Counted from the stretch's first letter, positions 9,327-20,500 are shown. The stretch: DNA of 64,000 nt from an uncultured Bacteroides sp. (GCA_949289265.1 CASENE010000076.1:1-64000); one strand, 5' to 3'. The notes: generated by a model not told the origin, from the sequence alone. Translations and numbers: made by a program.

Positions 9327-9368
9327 CATGCTTGTCGACGTTTATTGCGTTGGCAAGCATGTTTTTTT
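9327..9368 (+). terminator. Rho-independent terminator after recQ
   Basis: The stem CATGCTTG (9327-9334) pairs with CAAGCATG (9354-9361) and is followed by seven T. It closes the recQ transcript before the tandem repeats and the island promoter. Confidence 0.65.
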
Positions 9369-9374
9369 GTCGGG

Positions 9375-9462
9375 TTGCTGGCGTTCTATTCTCCGCTTGC
9401 TGGCGTTCTATCTCCCGCTTGCTGGCGTTCTATTCCCCGGTCGCTGGCAATATATTCCCCGG
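9375..9462. repeat. Tandem array, four copies of a 22-bp unit
   Basis: Units start at 9375, 9397, 9419 and 9441 with consensus close to TTGCTGGCGTTCTATTCYCC plus GS. The last unit is the most diverged. It lies between the recQ terminator and the island promoter. Arrays with the same 22-bp period but other sequence occur at 37282 and 43497. Confidence 0.8.
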
Positions 9463-9507
9463 ATGCTATGTATTAAATGGCTGGACTGCGATATCTTGCC
9501 CGAATGA

Positions 9508-9539
9508 TTTTGCAGTATAAGGATTATGCACTATCTTTG
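9508..9539 (+). promoter_or_regulatory. Promoter of the three-gene island operon
   Basis: TTTG (9508-9511), 20 nt, TATCTTTG (9532-9539) is a near-perfect Bacteroides promoter. It is the only convincing promoter seen upstream of the three island genes, leaves a leader of roughly 100 nt to the first ATG, and implies that all three are made from one transcript of about 15.5 kb. Confidence 0.7.
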
Positions 9540-9653
9540 TAAATAAGTTTTTTTACAGAGGTATTTTGGAAGGGCGGTTTTTCTGTCGGAGAGAAACGGG
9601 AACTATTGCCGGGAAAAATGCTACTGAAATGGAACATATGCCAAGAAATAGCC

Positions 9654-11186
9654 ATGAAACTACATCAGTCCTTTTCAATCTTCATGATTCCCTTCTATTG
9701 GGGGAATGGTTTAAATCGGTTGGAGCATCAGGAAGGCATGCCAATACCTCTCGACGCCCATGTATGGGAACCGGCCAAGATGAGCGTGGAACAGGGAATC
9801 TTGTTTCCGCACATTCAGCAATTTCTGCAGGCATCGTTGGACGAGCGTCCGGGAGGGCGTCAGAAACTGCATCCGCACGATTATCGGATTTATGCGCTGA
9901 ATGTTGGCGCAGAGCCTTGGAAAACTTTGTTTTCCAACCCAATGTCGATGGTGTCCAGAGAGGAGGAACAGGCAGTGATTTCGTTCCAGTTCCTGAACGA
10001 CGCAGACACGTTCCTTTCTCCGAAACTGGTCATATGCCCGAATGCGTCGGTTGGAGTGATGCTTTTTGCGGTGGCTTTTTGGGGGAAATCGCCCGAACTG
10101 GTCGAGCTGATGGAGTTGAACTATCGGTTGCATAAGACCGACAAACAGTTGATGCCTCTTTATCTGGCAATGGAATGGGAGGTGGAAAATTGGCGGAGAC
10201 GCGTAGACCGGGAAGAAGACGTTCAAAAGAAACAGAAGGGAAAAGAAATCCTGCAAGCCAAGCTGGAAGCGCTGGAAAGGAAACGGGAAAGGATGAAGGC
10301 GCTGTATCAAGGGATTTCTCCGTTGAAGACAGATGCCGAAGGACGGCCTTATTGGACTATTGACCAATTTGTCAACTTGTTGTTCCGTGGGTTGAAGGGG
10401 ACATGCCATCGTTTTAATCCGTTCCGGGCGCATCTTTTCACTTATTTGCAGGTGGAACAGGATGTCGCTACTCCCGAACTGTTGCAGGATTTTGAGCGGA
10501 TTGTCAGAGGCCAGAACCGTCATTACCAAGTGGCTATGAACGAACCGTCGTCCTATCAGCAGACGTTTGAGAACATCTATATCGGTTCTTCGGTAGAGGG
10601 AGGAGGCATCTTGACGCTGACGCCGAAAACACATGCTGATTTTGTCAATCAGTTTGCGACGTCCAGCTTGTTGCCGCGTTATTTTTGGATTTACCTGATG
10701 GTGGTTGTCCAGCGTTTTTCGCTCTTATATCTGATTAGGTGTTTGACCAGCGTGGATGACTATCAGACTTCCTATCCCCCTGTATCGTTGCGGCTGCTTC
10801 GGCAATTTGTCAGGCGGCTGGCCGAGATCAAGGTGAATACCTATTTTACGGACGTGTCCGATCATACCCAGCACAACCGTTTTTATCGCTTTTGCTGCAA
10901 GCAATTGGGCATTGCCGATTACTTTCGTGAAATAGATGAAAAGATGCAGGCCTTGAACGAATACCTGAAGCAACTGGCCGACCGTAAGAAAGAACATTTG
11001 CAGGAGTACTTGGGATTGATTTTGGCTCTGTTGACGGTGGTGTCGGCCTCTAATGACGGCATCGGCCTCTTTGAAAAGTTGGGCATCCTTTCGGAGCAAT
11101 CGTCTTTCTATACTCCTGCCACCATTGTGCTGATAGCTTTGATTGTGCTGTATATCTTTTATCTGCAGCGGAAAGTGTATAAATAA
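9654..11186 (+). CDS. Island gene A: unknown protein with coiled coil and C-terminal membrane hairpin
   Basis: This is a protein of about 510 aa with no family that I recognise. A soluble N-terminal region (FSIFMIPFYWGNGLNRLEH...) leads into a charged helical stretch near residues 165-215 (ENWRRRVDREEDVQKKQKGK), probably a coiled coil. Two hydrophobic segments lie at the end, about 452-470 (YLGLILALLTVVSASNDGI) and 486-505 (TPATIVLIALIVLYIFY), followed by a basic tail. A large cytoplasmic part with a C-terminal two-helix hairpin is reminiscent of CorA-type topology, but no GMN motif is present. It is the first gene of the operon, 20 nt ahead of gene B. The start at 9654 (MKLHQSF) is favoured, and an in-frame ATG at 9618 is possible. 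It could be a membrane anchor or a membrane-acting effector for the NTPase (inference). Confidence 0.6.
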   Translation: MKLHQSFSIFMIPFYWGNGLNRLEHQEGMPIPLDAHVWEPAKMSVEQGILFPHIQQFLQASLDERPGGRQKLHPHDYRIYALNVGAEPWKTLFSNPMSMVSREEEQAVISFQFLNDADTFLSPKLVICPNASVGVMLFAVAFWGKSPELVELMELNYRLHKTDKQLMPLYLAMEWEVENWRRRVDREEDVQKKQKGKEILQAKLEALERKRERMKALYQGISPLKTDAEGRPYWTIDQFVNLLFRGLKGTCHRFNPFRAHLFTYLQVEQDVATPELLQDFERIVRGQNRHYQVAMNEPSSYQQTFENIYIGSSVEGGGILTLTPKTHADFVNQFATSSLLPRYFWIYLMVVVQRFSLLYLIRCLTSVDDYQTSYPPVSLRLLRQFVRRLAEIKVNTYFTDVSDHTQHNRFYRFCCKQLGIADYFREIDEKMQALNEYLKQLADRKKEHLQEYLGLILALLTVVSASNDGIGLFEKLGILSEQSSFYTPATIVLIALIVLYIFYLQRKVYK

Positions 11187-11206
11187 TCCTTTAACCTCGT
11201 TTGGAC

Positions 11207-14200
11207 ATGGAACCGGAACTGACCTTTGATTACATTCCCAAAGAAGAACGACAGAAGTACAGGGAGTTGCTAGATTATATTCAAAAATTGGAATTAACTT
11301 ATAGAGAAGAGAGGACATTGGATTTTAAAGATATTGTTAAAGAACAAAATATTGCTATAGAATCGGTCTTGGCATTGATTTATTACTTTGTATCTTATCT
11401 GCAACAGCATGGGAGGGGAGAAGGTATAATGTATATAAAGAATTATGTCTTGTCTCCACCGGATACTTATAATGCTCTTAGGGAGGCCGATGTTGCAGCT
11501 ATTTTGCAGGGGACTGAAGGTTTCATTAAAGGAATCGGATATGTGTTGTATCAGAATGTTGAAGGAATACAGGAATTAATCGAACATTCAACATTAAGTC
11601 CTTTAATAAATGGAAGGGTAAATAGGGAAAGAGGATCTATTCCTTTGCCTGAATTTGCTGTTGGGAAGAGTGGTTTTGTCAATCTGGAGGACGACAACTT
11701 TAAGGAACTGGCCCAAATGGTTCTGTCGTATCGTAATGCTAATTCGCATGGCAACACGGAGGACGAGAAAAACAAACCTTACCTCAATAAGAAAAATAAG
11801 AAGAAAGTCGAGATCCTAGAAGATGTCATCGGTTTGTTGATACTGCTTATCCATTACCGGTATGAAGAAATAGCCCAAGTGGTCTGCGCTGATGTGAAGT
11901 CGCCTCTTCCACCGGTGGATGAAGCCCAAGTGGCCGAAGAAGCCGTGCGCGATGTATATCTTCCGGCCTTGCAGAGACAGCAAACCGGTGTGATTCGGAG
12001 GGTTTATCCGGGGATGGAATATGCTTCGGAAAATGAACTCCCGCCCGTGATTCATGTGCGCCTGAAGAAATATGAACCACACGAACAGACGGCCGATGAG
12101 GAGGAAGAGGGAATGGGATCCCAGGAAGAGGAGATGCTGGATGCCTTGTCCATTATTGTTGGCGATAATGCTGCGGAAAACCGTTGGGTGTTTCTGGGTG
12201 GCGCTTCCGGCACGGGGAAAAGCACGATGCTGGCACAGATGATTTTGCAGGTGATTGACCAGTGGAAGGAAAAGGATAGTAACGAGGGGAAGAAATGCCC
12301 GTTGCCTATTCGCATAAATATGGCGGATTATGTAGACCCCAAAAAGAGCTTTTTGGCTTTTGCAACGGAGGTTCTGCTCAAAGGGCAGAATGTGCTGTAT
12401 TCGGAGGTGCAGGAGCGTGCATTGAAAAATCAATTGAATGTTTGGCTCAAGGAGGGACGAGGCTCTTTCTTCATTGACGGCTTGAATGAAATACCTAACA
12501 ATGCCAAAGGGGTCTTGGAGAAGATTCTGGAGTTTGTGAAGGAATTCTCGGACTGCCAGTTTATCTTGACCAGCCGGATTGTAGAAATCCAGAGTCTGTT
12601 TGGCTTGCTTGAGGGCTTCAAGAAATATGAACTTTGTCCGCTGGCTGAGAATCAAATTAAAGAGCAGGTGAAGAATTTTTCCTACGCTCGCTACAACGAC
12701 AAGGGGCGTGGAACGGAGTTGTTGGAGCGTATCAGTGATCAGGAAAACCTGAAGAAGTTATCACAGAACCCCATGCAGCTGATGTTGCTGATTGGCCTGC
12801 TGGAAAACGACCGGCAACAGGATTTCTCGATGTTGAACCGTTCAACCTTATATGACTTGTTTATCAAAGGACTGATGGTGCAGGAAATCCAGAAGCATAT
12901 GGGGGCAAAGTCTTCTCTGAACGAAGAAAACGAAGGATATGAAAGCAGGCGTCGGAATCTGGATAGGCTGCTTTGCTTTGTGGCTAGCATGATGTTGCAA
13001 GATAGCCAGCGTATATTGAGCATCAGGAAGTTGCAAGATAGTCTGATGGCAGCCAATGTGTTTGGGGGAAACTGGAACTTTATTTATGAACGTTTGGCTG
13101 ATGCTAAGAAACTGGGTTTGGTGAGCGAAACGGGAGGTTTCCTGTCGTTTACGCATGATTCCTGGATGGAATTTTATCAGGCTTTGGATGTTGTTTGCCG
13201 CTTTGTGGAGCTTAATACTAATACTAAGGGAGATAAAATAAGCACCGAAGAATTGCAGAAATTACAGGAAGAGGAGAGGCTGCTGTTGCAGGTTTACGGT
13301 GAAGGATTGGAAGAGACAGAATTATTGCGGACAACTTTTGAACTTATGGAACAGCGGGGCATCCTCCCGGAGGTGCAGTGCGAACTGACCATGATGCTCT
13401 TGCGGAAAGGGTGGAAACATGCGGGACAAAAGTTGGACGCTACTCTGGTTTGTCCCTCGGATGCTTCCGAAGGTGCTTTGGCGCTGGAAGGCCAGGCTTT
13501 CCCGGCTCCGAATTCTTTCCTGGAGAAATTGGCTGCCGCTACCTCCAGTATCCGATATGTAGAACCTGACCCTAAAAATAGGGGGCAGGCTAGAACTCAA
13601 TATTTTCGCTTGCAGCCCCGTTTCCTGGTGGAGACATTCATTCTGAATCAACTCTATCTTTACAAGCGTTTCTATCCACGGGGTGAAGTAAACATGGAGG
13701 TGTTGCAGCCACTGTTCCGTTGCGCCTCTTTATCGGGAAGCCGGAAAGTGCTGGACGAACTTTGCCAACCCTATTGGTTGAGAATCTGGTTGCTGAGAAA
13801 CGAAGACTTTGGTCAGTTGGTGACGCTGACTGAAGAAGAACGGAAAGGCGAATGGACGAAACTGCCATGCGAAAAACGTCCGGCTAAGCCGGGTGAGATG
13901 AAATTGCTGTCCATGTGCTTGCTTCTTAAGACGACTAATCCGTTCTATTTGTTCGATTGTTTGTATAACCTCCATGTCATTGCGAGCGGGATGCGTTTGC
14001 GTTTTACCTGGGGTGCCATCCAGTATGATACGCTATTGCTCCTGCTGCAGAAGAAGATGGACGATAAAACGCGGAAAAAACTGGTAGAACACATGGATCA
14101 GTTGGAAAAGAGCAATATCCGGAGTCTTTATCGGGGATATGCTTTGCTGGCAATGAAGGATGTTAAGTACATGAAAGCTTCGTTGAGCGTCGATAAGGTG

Positions 14201-17200
14201 AAAGGATTGTATCATCCGCTGATTATTGATAAGTTGTTGAAGCAGTTGGATGCTGATTCCTGGATTACGCAGGTGTTGGTTCAGTTACTCCGGCAGATGA
14301 ACCAGCGGGATAGTGTGTTGCGTGTCATCCGCTACATGTTGTTTCATAACATTTACAACGAACCATTAGTTGATTTCTTGTGGAATAGGGACCACCGGCA
14401 ACTGTTCGATAACAGCGAGATTGTAGACTTGCTTCCGCTTCGCTATATTCCGGATGAATATGTGCAGAAGCATTACGACTTGGATATCTATCGTTATCAA
14501 AAGGATCAGTCGCCGGAAGAAGACGATGCTGTGGAGTATTTTGTATATGACTATGCAGAAGAACGCCTTGCTTTGGCCACGTTGAATGTGAAATTTGAAT
14601 TCGCAGGTTGTTTTTTCCGTCTGAAAACATCCCAGGATGAATGGGCAGGCGGCCAGTTCCTACGTGAGGAAGAGGTTTCGGCCTATCAGTACACCGTTCG
14701 TATCGTATGCGTTGCCGAACAACAGTTGATGCCCTTGCGTGGATGTATTCGGGGAGCGGATGAGGCCGGGCAAGAATTAGTCATCCATTATATAGCCGCT
14801 TTGAGTAATGCAGATGGATTGCTATTGCTTTTATATCATGCAGAGTCTGTCAGACAGTTGAAGGAATGGAAACGGCGTAAGGCAGAGGTCTGGATTGATA
14901 ACATGGCCTGTCGGGTCTCAAAGATTACCCGCTCCGCTTTGCCATTCCGGTTAAAGGTGTTGCATTTGTCGGTCCCGGTAGCAAATCCTAGATTTCGTGG
15001 GGTGTTTTGGGTGTATCAGGATAGTGATTATAAAAAACTTTTGCGTGTCAATAAGGCTGTTAAGACTCTTTATAACCAGCGCCCGGAGTTATTCCGTCCC
15101 GTAGTTCGCGACCAAAAAGATGAAAATGGAGTATTACGTCGCCAGGCGGTGAATTATGTACTTTATAGTATGCCGAGTACGCAGACATTGGTGTTGGGGA
15201 TGGAAAAAGTGACGACAAACCTGAATGGTTGTTATTGCCGGTTGGATAATTTCGACCAATGGTTCCTCGTAGATGATAATGCATCTTTTCCTGAGGCATT
15301 TGTTGAAATATCCTTGTCCGGCGTCGCTTCCCATATCCCGGTAAAGGGAATGATCAGATTGAACGTGAATGTTTCTGATGAAGGTGATAATGATTGGGAT
15401 GTTATACCTTATATCTATTGCATTCGCCGGGGGCAGAATTATGTCATGCGTGTGGAGCATCCGTTGTGGGTGGCGAAATTGCAGGAGCCAGAAGTGGTAG
15501 CATTGCTTCAAGAAAATGATTCGGTGAGCGTAAGGCAGCAGCACTTGCGGTTTGTTGCTGTCAATGTATATTCGCATGCGGCAAGCAGTTCCCGCTTGAG
15601 TATTCATGCCGTAGATGATACGCCACAAGGGAAACAGCCGATAGCCTATCAGGCATCGGTTCCGGAAGAGGGGAAAATATCGTTTTATCGGTTCAAGAAG
15701 GAAATGCCGCAGAATCGGATGCTGTTGGCTGTTTCGGGAGTGTCCCGTGCTTGGGAAAGTAATTTGAAGCAGCTGGTTTATATTGGACATTATGAAAAAG
15801 GGGCTGCCTTTGTTTGTAAGAATCATCAGCCCATCGAAGCCGGTACGTACGTACATTTGGCTAACGAATCATGCACCCATGTCGTGTGTGAAACGAACTT
15901 GTTGAGCCAAATTTGGCGGATTCAGTTGCATTCGGAACAGGAATTGCCAGCCTACGGATGGATAAAACTGAATATTCTGAATGGATTGTGTTTCCGATAT
16001 TGGAAAGAATCCCGCCAAGGAATGATGGAGACATTGGTCGTTTTGTTTGTAGGGAAGAAAATGGCAGATTTGATGGTGGAACAAATTCTGCCACTTACGG
16101 AGGCTGTAGAAATTGCAGAAGTATCGTATATGGTTGAGCAGGTACGTCCCCTTTGTAATTTGAGTGAAGATTTCGGGCTTTTCTTGATGTTGGCCGACTA
16201 TACACCGGATTTCCCGTTGGGTACTAAGATAGAATGGGGACGTCTAGAGTATTACCAGCCGATTAACAACCATACGGAAGCCAGTATTTTTGAGGTGATT
16301 CCCGGACAGTTGTACGAGGCGGACAGCGTGAATTATCTGTTTGATGAATATAATAATACCGGTATTTTAGCTATTCCGCAACCGGCCACAAGTATTAAGT
16401 CGCTTTATTTTTCGTTGAATGACAAACAAGGCTGTTATCGAATCGAGCGTGGCGAATTGCCGGAAAATATGATGCGTGAGTTGTCGGATCTGCCGCTTTT
16501 TCCGCTGCAGCTGCCTCCTATGATTAATTTCAACGCTAAAACGGAACGCGAAGGGGTAATTCATTTCTATTATGATTCACATGGACGCATCCCGGCGAAA
16601 GTTGGCTACAATAATCTTTCGTCTCTGATTGAACTTAATATGCCGGAGAAATATCACACATCGGTTTGTAACTTGTTACTCGAAGAGTGTAAAGAATTGA
16701 ACAACAGGGGGAATCGTGTAATCTATGATTTCTTCAAGCAGCGGAGTTGTGCAGCTGAATATCTGAAATACTATTTGTCTATGCCGGAGAAGTGGCAACA
16801 ATCACACGATAAGTTTTATCCTGATGTTTGTATTGTGCTGTCTGTCAAACCAGTTGGCACCGTTTTGTTTTCACCGCAAAAAGCTGGCATTGGGAAGCAA
16901 AGAGTGACTCAGAAAGATTTTCAGAAGGGTTTGGTTAATTCAGAGTATGATATAGAAATGAAAGCTGGCGATCTGGTAGTGTATGAACTGAATCATCGTC
17001 TTGAACATATTCCCATGCAGAAACGTTTGCCTATATTAGGTTTCTTGCAAGGGGTGGTCGTACGTGTCACCGAACAAGATGCATTTATCCATTCTGATTG
17101 CATGGAAGAGGACTTTTATAGTCCTGTCAAACCTCATCAAGTTAAATTGGAAGAGGGTGATTTAGTTTCTTTCTTTCCTTCCATGAATCTGGCTATTCGC

Positions 17201-17488
17201 AGTCAATATAGCCCATTGGCTGCCTATGTACAGAAACTCCGGTCGATTCGTCGGCCGGGAACGGTGACAGGAATCAGGCAACTGGGTACGGGAAAAATAT
17301 TGGTTCATACCAAAGATACGGAACTTGATGTCGAGGGGCAGACTTTCTTCAATTTTAGTCACGATAGCTCCGGGCGTGTAAGCACTTATTGCGAACAGTT
17401 GAAAGTTGGCGATACGGTATGTTATTATTTTTATGTAGGTTATGACAAGGGTACTTCAGACCAAACCTTGTCAATCGTTATTCCTTAA
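11207..17488 (+). CDS. Island gene B: giant NACHT-type STAND NTPase with HEPN-like N-terminus and OB/S1-like C-terminus
   Basis: This is a 2093-aa protein. Residues 1-225 are helical and include YRNANSHGN (R176 to H181), matching the HEPN nuclease Rx4-6H motif. NACHT module: Walker A GGASGTGKS (332-339 within it), Walker B FFIDGLNEIP with Asp424, FILTSRIVE about 25 residues later, and a winged-helix ending FTHDSWMEFYQAL. A long helical region follows. From about residue 1130 onward the sequence is beta-rich with repeating VGD/VxxV patterns, and the last 150 residues (GVVVRVTEQDAFIHSD, KVGDTVCYYFYVG) look like S1/OB folds. NACHT STAND proteins are oligomerising signal sensors, several of them anti-phage. 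In that scheme the HEPN-like part would be the RNA-cutting effector and the C-terminus the sensor. The ATG at 11207 is preferred to a TTG 6 nt earlier. Gene C starts 12 nt downstream. Confidence 0.75.
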   Translation: MEPELTFDYIPKEERQKYRELLDYIQKLELTYREERTLDFKDIVKEQNIAIESVLALIYYFVSYLQQHGRGEGIMYIKNYVLSPPDTYNALREADVAAILQGTEGFIKGIGYVLYQNVEGIQELIEHSTLSPLINGRVNRERGSIPLPEFAVGKSGFVNLEDDNFKELAQMVLSYRNANSHGNTEDEKNKPYLNKKNKKKVEILEDVIGLLILLIHYRYEEIAQVVCADVKSPLPPVDEAQVAEEAVRDVYLPALQRQQTGVIRRVYPGMEYASENELPPVIHVRLKKYEPHEQTADEEEEGMGSQEEEMLDALSIIVGDNAAENRWVFLGGASGTGKSTMLAQMILQVIDQWKEKDSNEGKKCPLPIRINMADYVDPKKSFLAFATEVLLKGQNVLYSEVQERALKNQLNVWLKEGRGSFFIDGLNEIPNNAKGVLEKILEFVKEFSDCQFILTSRIVEIQSLFGLLEGFKKYELCPLAENQIKEQVKNFSYARYNDKGRGTELLERISDQENLKKLSQNPMQLMLLIGLLENDRQQDFSMLNRSTLYDLFIKGLMVQEIQKHMGAKSSLNEENEGYESRRRNLDRLLCFVASMMLQDSQRILSIRKLQDSLMAANVFGGNWNFIYERLADAKKLGLVSETGGFLSFTHDSWMEFYQALDVVCRFVELNTNTKGDKISTEELQKLQEEERLLLQVYGEGLEETELLRTTFELMEQRGILPEVQCELTMMLLRKGWKHAGQKLDATLVCPSDASEGALALEGQAFPAPNSFLEKLAAATSSIRYVEPDPKNRGQARTQYFRLQPRFLVETFILNQLYLYKRFYPRGEVNMEVLQPLFRCASLSGSRKVLDELCQPYWLRIWLLRNEDFGQLVTLTEEERKGEWTKLPCEKRPAKPGEMKLLSMCLLLKTTNPFYLFDCLYNLHVIASGMRLRFTWGAIQYDTLLLLLQKKMDDKTRKKLVEHMDQLEKSNIRSLYRGYALLAMKDVKYMKASLSVDKVKGLYHPLIIDKLLKQLDADSWITQVLVQLLRQMNQRDSVLRVIRYMLFHNIYNEPLVDFLWNRDHRQLFDNSEIVDLLPLRYIPDEYVQKHYDLDIYRYQKDQSPEEDDAVEYFVYDYAEERLALATLNVKFEFAGCFFRLKTSQDEWAGGQFLREEEVSAYQYTVRIVCVAEQQLMPLRGCIRGADEAGQELVIHYIAALSNADGLLLLLYHAESVRQLKEWKRRKAEVWIDNMACRVSKITRSALPFRLKVLHLSVPVANPRFRGVFWVYQDSDYKKLLRVNKAVKTLYNQRPELFRPVVRDQKDENGVLRRQAVNYVLYSMPSTQTLVLGMEKVTTNLNGCYCRLDNFDQWFLVDDNASFPEAFVEISLSGVASHIPVKGMIRLNVNVSDEGDNDWDVIPYIYCIRRGQNYVMRVEHPLWVAKLQEPEVVALLQENDSVSVRQQHLRFVAVNVYSHAASSSRLSIHAVDDTPQGKQPIAYQASVPEEGKISFYRFKKEMPQNRMLLAVSGVSRAWESNLKQLVYIGHYEKGAAFVCKNHQPIEAGTYVHLANESCTHVVCETNLLSQIWRIQLHSEQELPAYGWIKLNILNGLCFRYWKESRQGMMETLVVLFVGKKMADLMVEQILPLTEAVEIAEVSYMVEQVRPLCNLSEDFGLFLMLADYTPDFPLGTKIEWGRLEYYQPINNHTEASIFEVIPGQLYEADSVNYLFDEYNNTGILAIPQPATSIKSLYFSLNDKQGCYRIERGELPENMMRELSDLPLFPLQLPPMINFNAKTEREGVIHFYYDSHGRIPAKVGYNNLSSLIELNMPEKYHTSVCNLLLEECKELNNRGNRVIYDFFKQRSCAAEYLKYYLSMPEKWQQSHDKFYPDVCIVLSVKPVGTVLFSPQKAGIGKQRVTQKDFQKGLVNSEYDIEMKAGDLVVYELNHRLEHIPMQKRLPILGFLQGVVVRVTEQDAFIHSDCMEEDFYSPVKPHQVKLEEGDLVSFFPSMNLAIRSQYSPLAAYVQKLRSIRRPGTVTGIRQLGTGKILVHTKDTELDVEGQTFFNFSHDSSGRVSTYCEQLKVGDTVCYYFYVGYDKGTSDQTLSIVIP

Positions 17489-17500
17489 AAGAGTCTCGTT

Positions 17501-20500
17501 ATGGATGATAAACTTATCTTTCAGGTGAATGTAGATAACCAAGTGGATGTGGGGATGGAAGGTTTGCTCACACTAGGCTCGGATGTAGAATTTTCGTTGC
17601 CAAATCCCAAATCTGCATATATTCAGTTTGAAGAAATCCAACTTGCGGCATATCAGAATGATTTTGAGATTTCTTTCCAAGAAAAGAGGCAGTTGTATGA
17701 ACAGCAACGGAAAGAATTGGAAGATATGATGGAGCGGGAAGAACCTTTGCGTCTGGTGGTGAGCGGTCAAAAGAATAAGACCGTGAAATTGAAGCATGAG
17801 AGGTTTTGCAACTGGAGTTTTATGCTGATGCTGGATAATTGCCAGAGCAGGGTATTCGGAAAGATCCAGAAAGGCCAAGATTTACAGCTTTATATTCATC
17901 GCATTCAGGACAACTATTTTGTATATCTTTCGTGTAATAAAAAGAATACATGCACTAGAGACGCTCAAGAAAAAGTAGTGCGACGTTTAAGGGAAAATCC
18001 TAATGCCTTGCTGCGGGTGATGCTGGAAGAAGTCTTTGATGATAGGTTGTTAGTTTCGTACGAAGGTGTGATGGGCGTTATTCCGTCGGAGGAGTTGTTT
18101 TACCTTTGGACGGAAGAAGGAATGGAACATTACCGGAAATTGGTTGGGGAAGGGGAAAAGGGAGAATTGGAAGTTTATCTGCTTCAGATAGATGAAAATG
18201 GACATATTGCTTTCAGTGAGACTGGTATGACATCGAAACCTTCGATGATCAGCAGTTCATTGAGTGGCTTGCAAGTGGGACAGATAGTGGAATGTGTACC
18301 ATATAAGTATTTCTATACGGTCGGTATCTTCGTTTCCAATGCCTATGGAAACGGCCTGATTCCTATGTCTTCTTTAGGACAGATTCCTTGGGGAGAAATC
18401 AAGCAGCGTTATCCGTTGGGGAAGCCAGTACAGGTACGGGTTCATTGGGTAGATCGGAAAAAGAATAGGATTGGTTATCAACCTGTGGATACTTCGACTT
18501 TGAAGCAATTCTCCATTGAGATGAAGATGCTCTTGGATACCACAACCAACAAGGTCGGAACGGATATTTTGGAAGGACAGTTGCAACCGGTGAAATTGGT
18601 TTGGTACGTGGAGCAGAAGAATACCACCTACGTGCGTTGTGGTGATAAGTATCGAGGAGTTATCTTTACAAGTTCTATTCCAGATTTGTTGCAACCATTT
18701 TGGAAGGAGATGGTGGAGCAACAGGTAGAGATAGAGGCTGTGGCACATACCTCAAAGGGGAAATATGAGTTTAATGTGAAAGAGGCGATGAGGCTGAATA
18801 AAGAGGCTCTTTCGGTTGAATATATGGCTCCTGGCTATCGGCAGATGCACGTCTGTGGTGTATTGCAGGAATCTTCTCGCTTGTTGCTGCAGTGGAAAGG
18901 GTTATATGCTTTATGGGATTATGCTCAGGGAGGGTATCAATCGGATGTTTTCGCAAAAGGAACAGATTTGACTTTCTTCCTACAGAAGGTAGAAGAGGAT
19001 GGTTCGATGACGGTAGTGTTGCGTCCTGTAGAATCACAGCAGGCAGAATGGGACGCACTCAATTTGCAACGGGGGGATGTGGTGACCCCAACTCGTTCTT
19101 GGTGTGACGAAAAAGGGCAATGGAAGGCTTTGTATGACCACTGTTATGAGGGTGTCGTATTGGATGAGACGATGACGTCTGCGGTTCAGACCTTAAACCA
19201 ACTGTTGGTTTTGGAAATCAATCCGGCTGAAAAATGGTTGCTCTTGGCTAATGATGGCGGAAATTTTGTTTATAAAAGAGATCTTCTTCAAGAAACAAAT
19301 GAATATATGCTGGAACCGGTTCGTTTCCTGCATAAGAACCTTTATCTGATGAAATTGGAACAGAAATGGACTGTGATGCAGGTAGCAGAAGAGGATAACC
19401 GTTTCGTTCGCATCTTGGAAAAATATTTCTTGCAAGGACATCTTTGCATGGGTGCGGAAATGGAGCAAGAAGATGATTCTTCGCTGGCTCGTTTTCATTG
19501 GAATCGTCGTTTGGCTGATGCGGACTATACTACATTGTTGGCCGGGAAGCCTGTAACTGTAGAAGTGAAGCAGATAGAAAATGGCGACTTGTTGTTTGTA
19601 TACCAGCATATAGTAGGCATGCTTCCTGCGGCGGCAGTAGCTCGGATGAGTAAAGAGCCGCGCGTGAACCAGCGGCTGGAAGTGGTTTTTACGCATGCGG
19701 TGGAGCCTGTTACGCATCGGCTGATTTTTGCTTGGAGTCAGGAGTGGATGCTTGGAGTTTCTGTGGGTGATACCGTGACTCTGGAACGTACGGATTCGGG
19801 ACATTATAGTTACTGTGAGGTTGTGGCGGATTTCTTGCCGCAAGAAGTAGAGGGGATATCTCTGGAGAATGTCGCTCGTCTGTTCTCTAAACTACAGGCG
19901 GTTGTGATGTCTGTAGACCGGGAAAAACATGTTTTTCAGGTCAGCGTTCGAGCCTATCTTGAACAGTTGTGGGAGGACAAACCTATACAGATAGGTCAGA
20001 TATTTGACGATTTGTTTGTGTTGGGAACACTCCCTGAACAACAGTTGGCTGTGATGGGAAGTTCGATATATGGCATTTTGCCATACGCTGCTTTGGGAGG
20101 AAGTGATGAGGCATTGGCTGCTTTGCTTTATCCGGTAGGAACCCAAGTTTCAGTGTCGGTGCAGGCGATACCGTCGGAAAAGATGCCGGTTCGTTTTGCC
20201 TTAAACCGGATAGTGCCTCTGAATGTTTGGCCTGATGTCCGTTTGTCGGTTGGAGAGCGGCTGCAGGCACGTGTTTGTGCTTTGGATGTGCAGGCTGTAT
20301 TGCTGGAAATCCGTGGTATTTTGGTGCTGGTAACGGATGAGGCTGCTGTTTATACATGGGCGAATGTCTTTACTAAGGTTTCTGATTGGAGAAAACTTCC
20401 TTTGCGGATAGGGGGTGAAGTGGAGGTTAGAGTAGAAGCCTTTGACCGTAAGTCACGTCTGTTGCGGGTGCAACCTGTCACTCAGTTGGTTTGGAAAGTG

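Noticed and set aside
10995-11170. Naming island gene A a CorA magnesium transporter
   Set aside because: The topology is similar but the GMN motif and CorA sequence features are missing.
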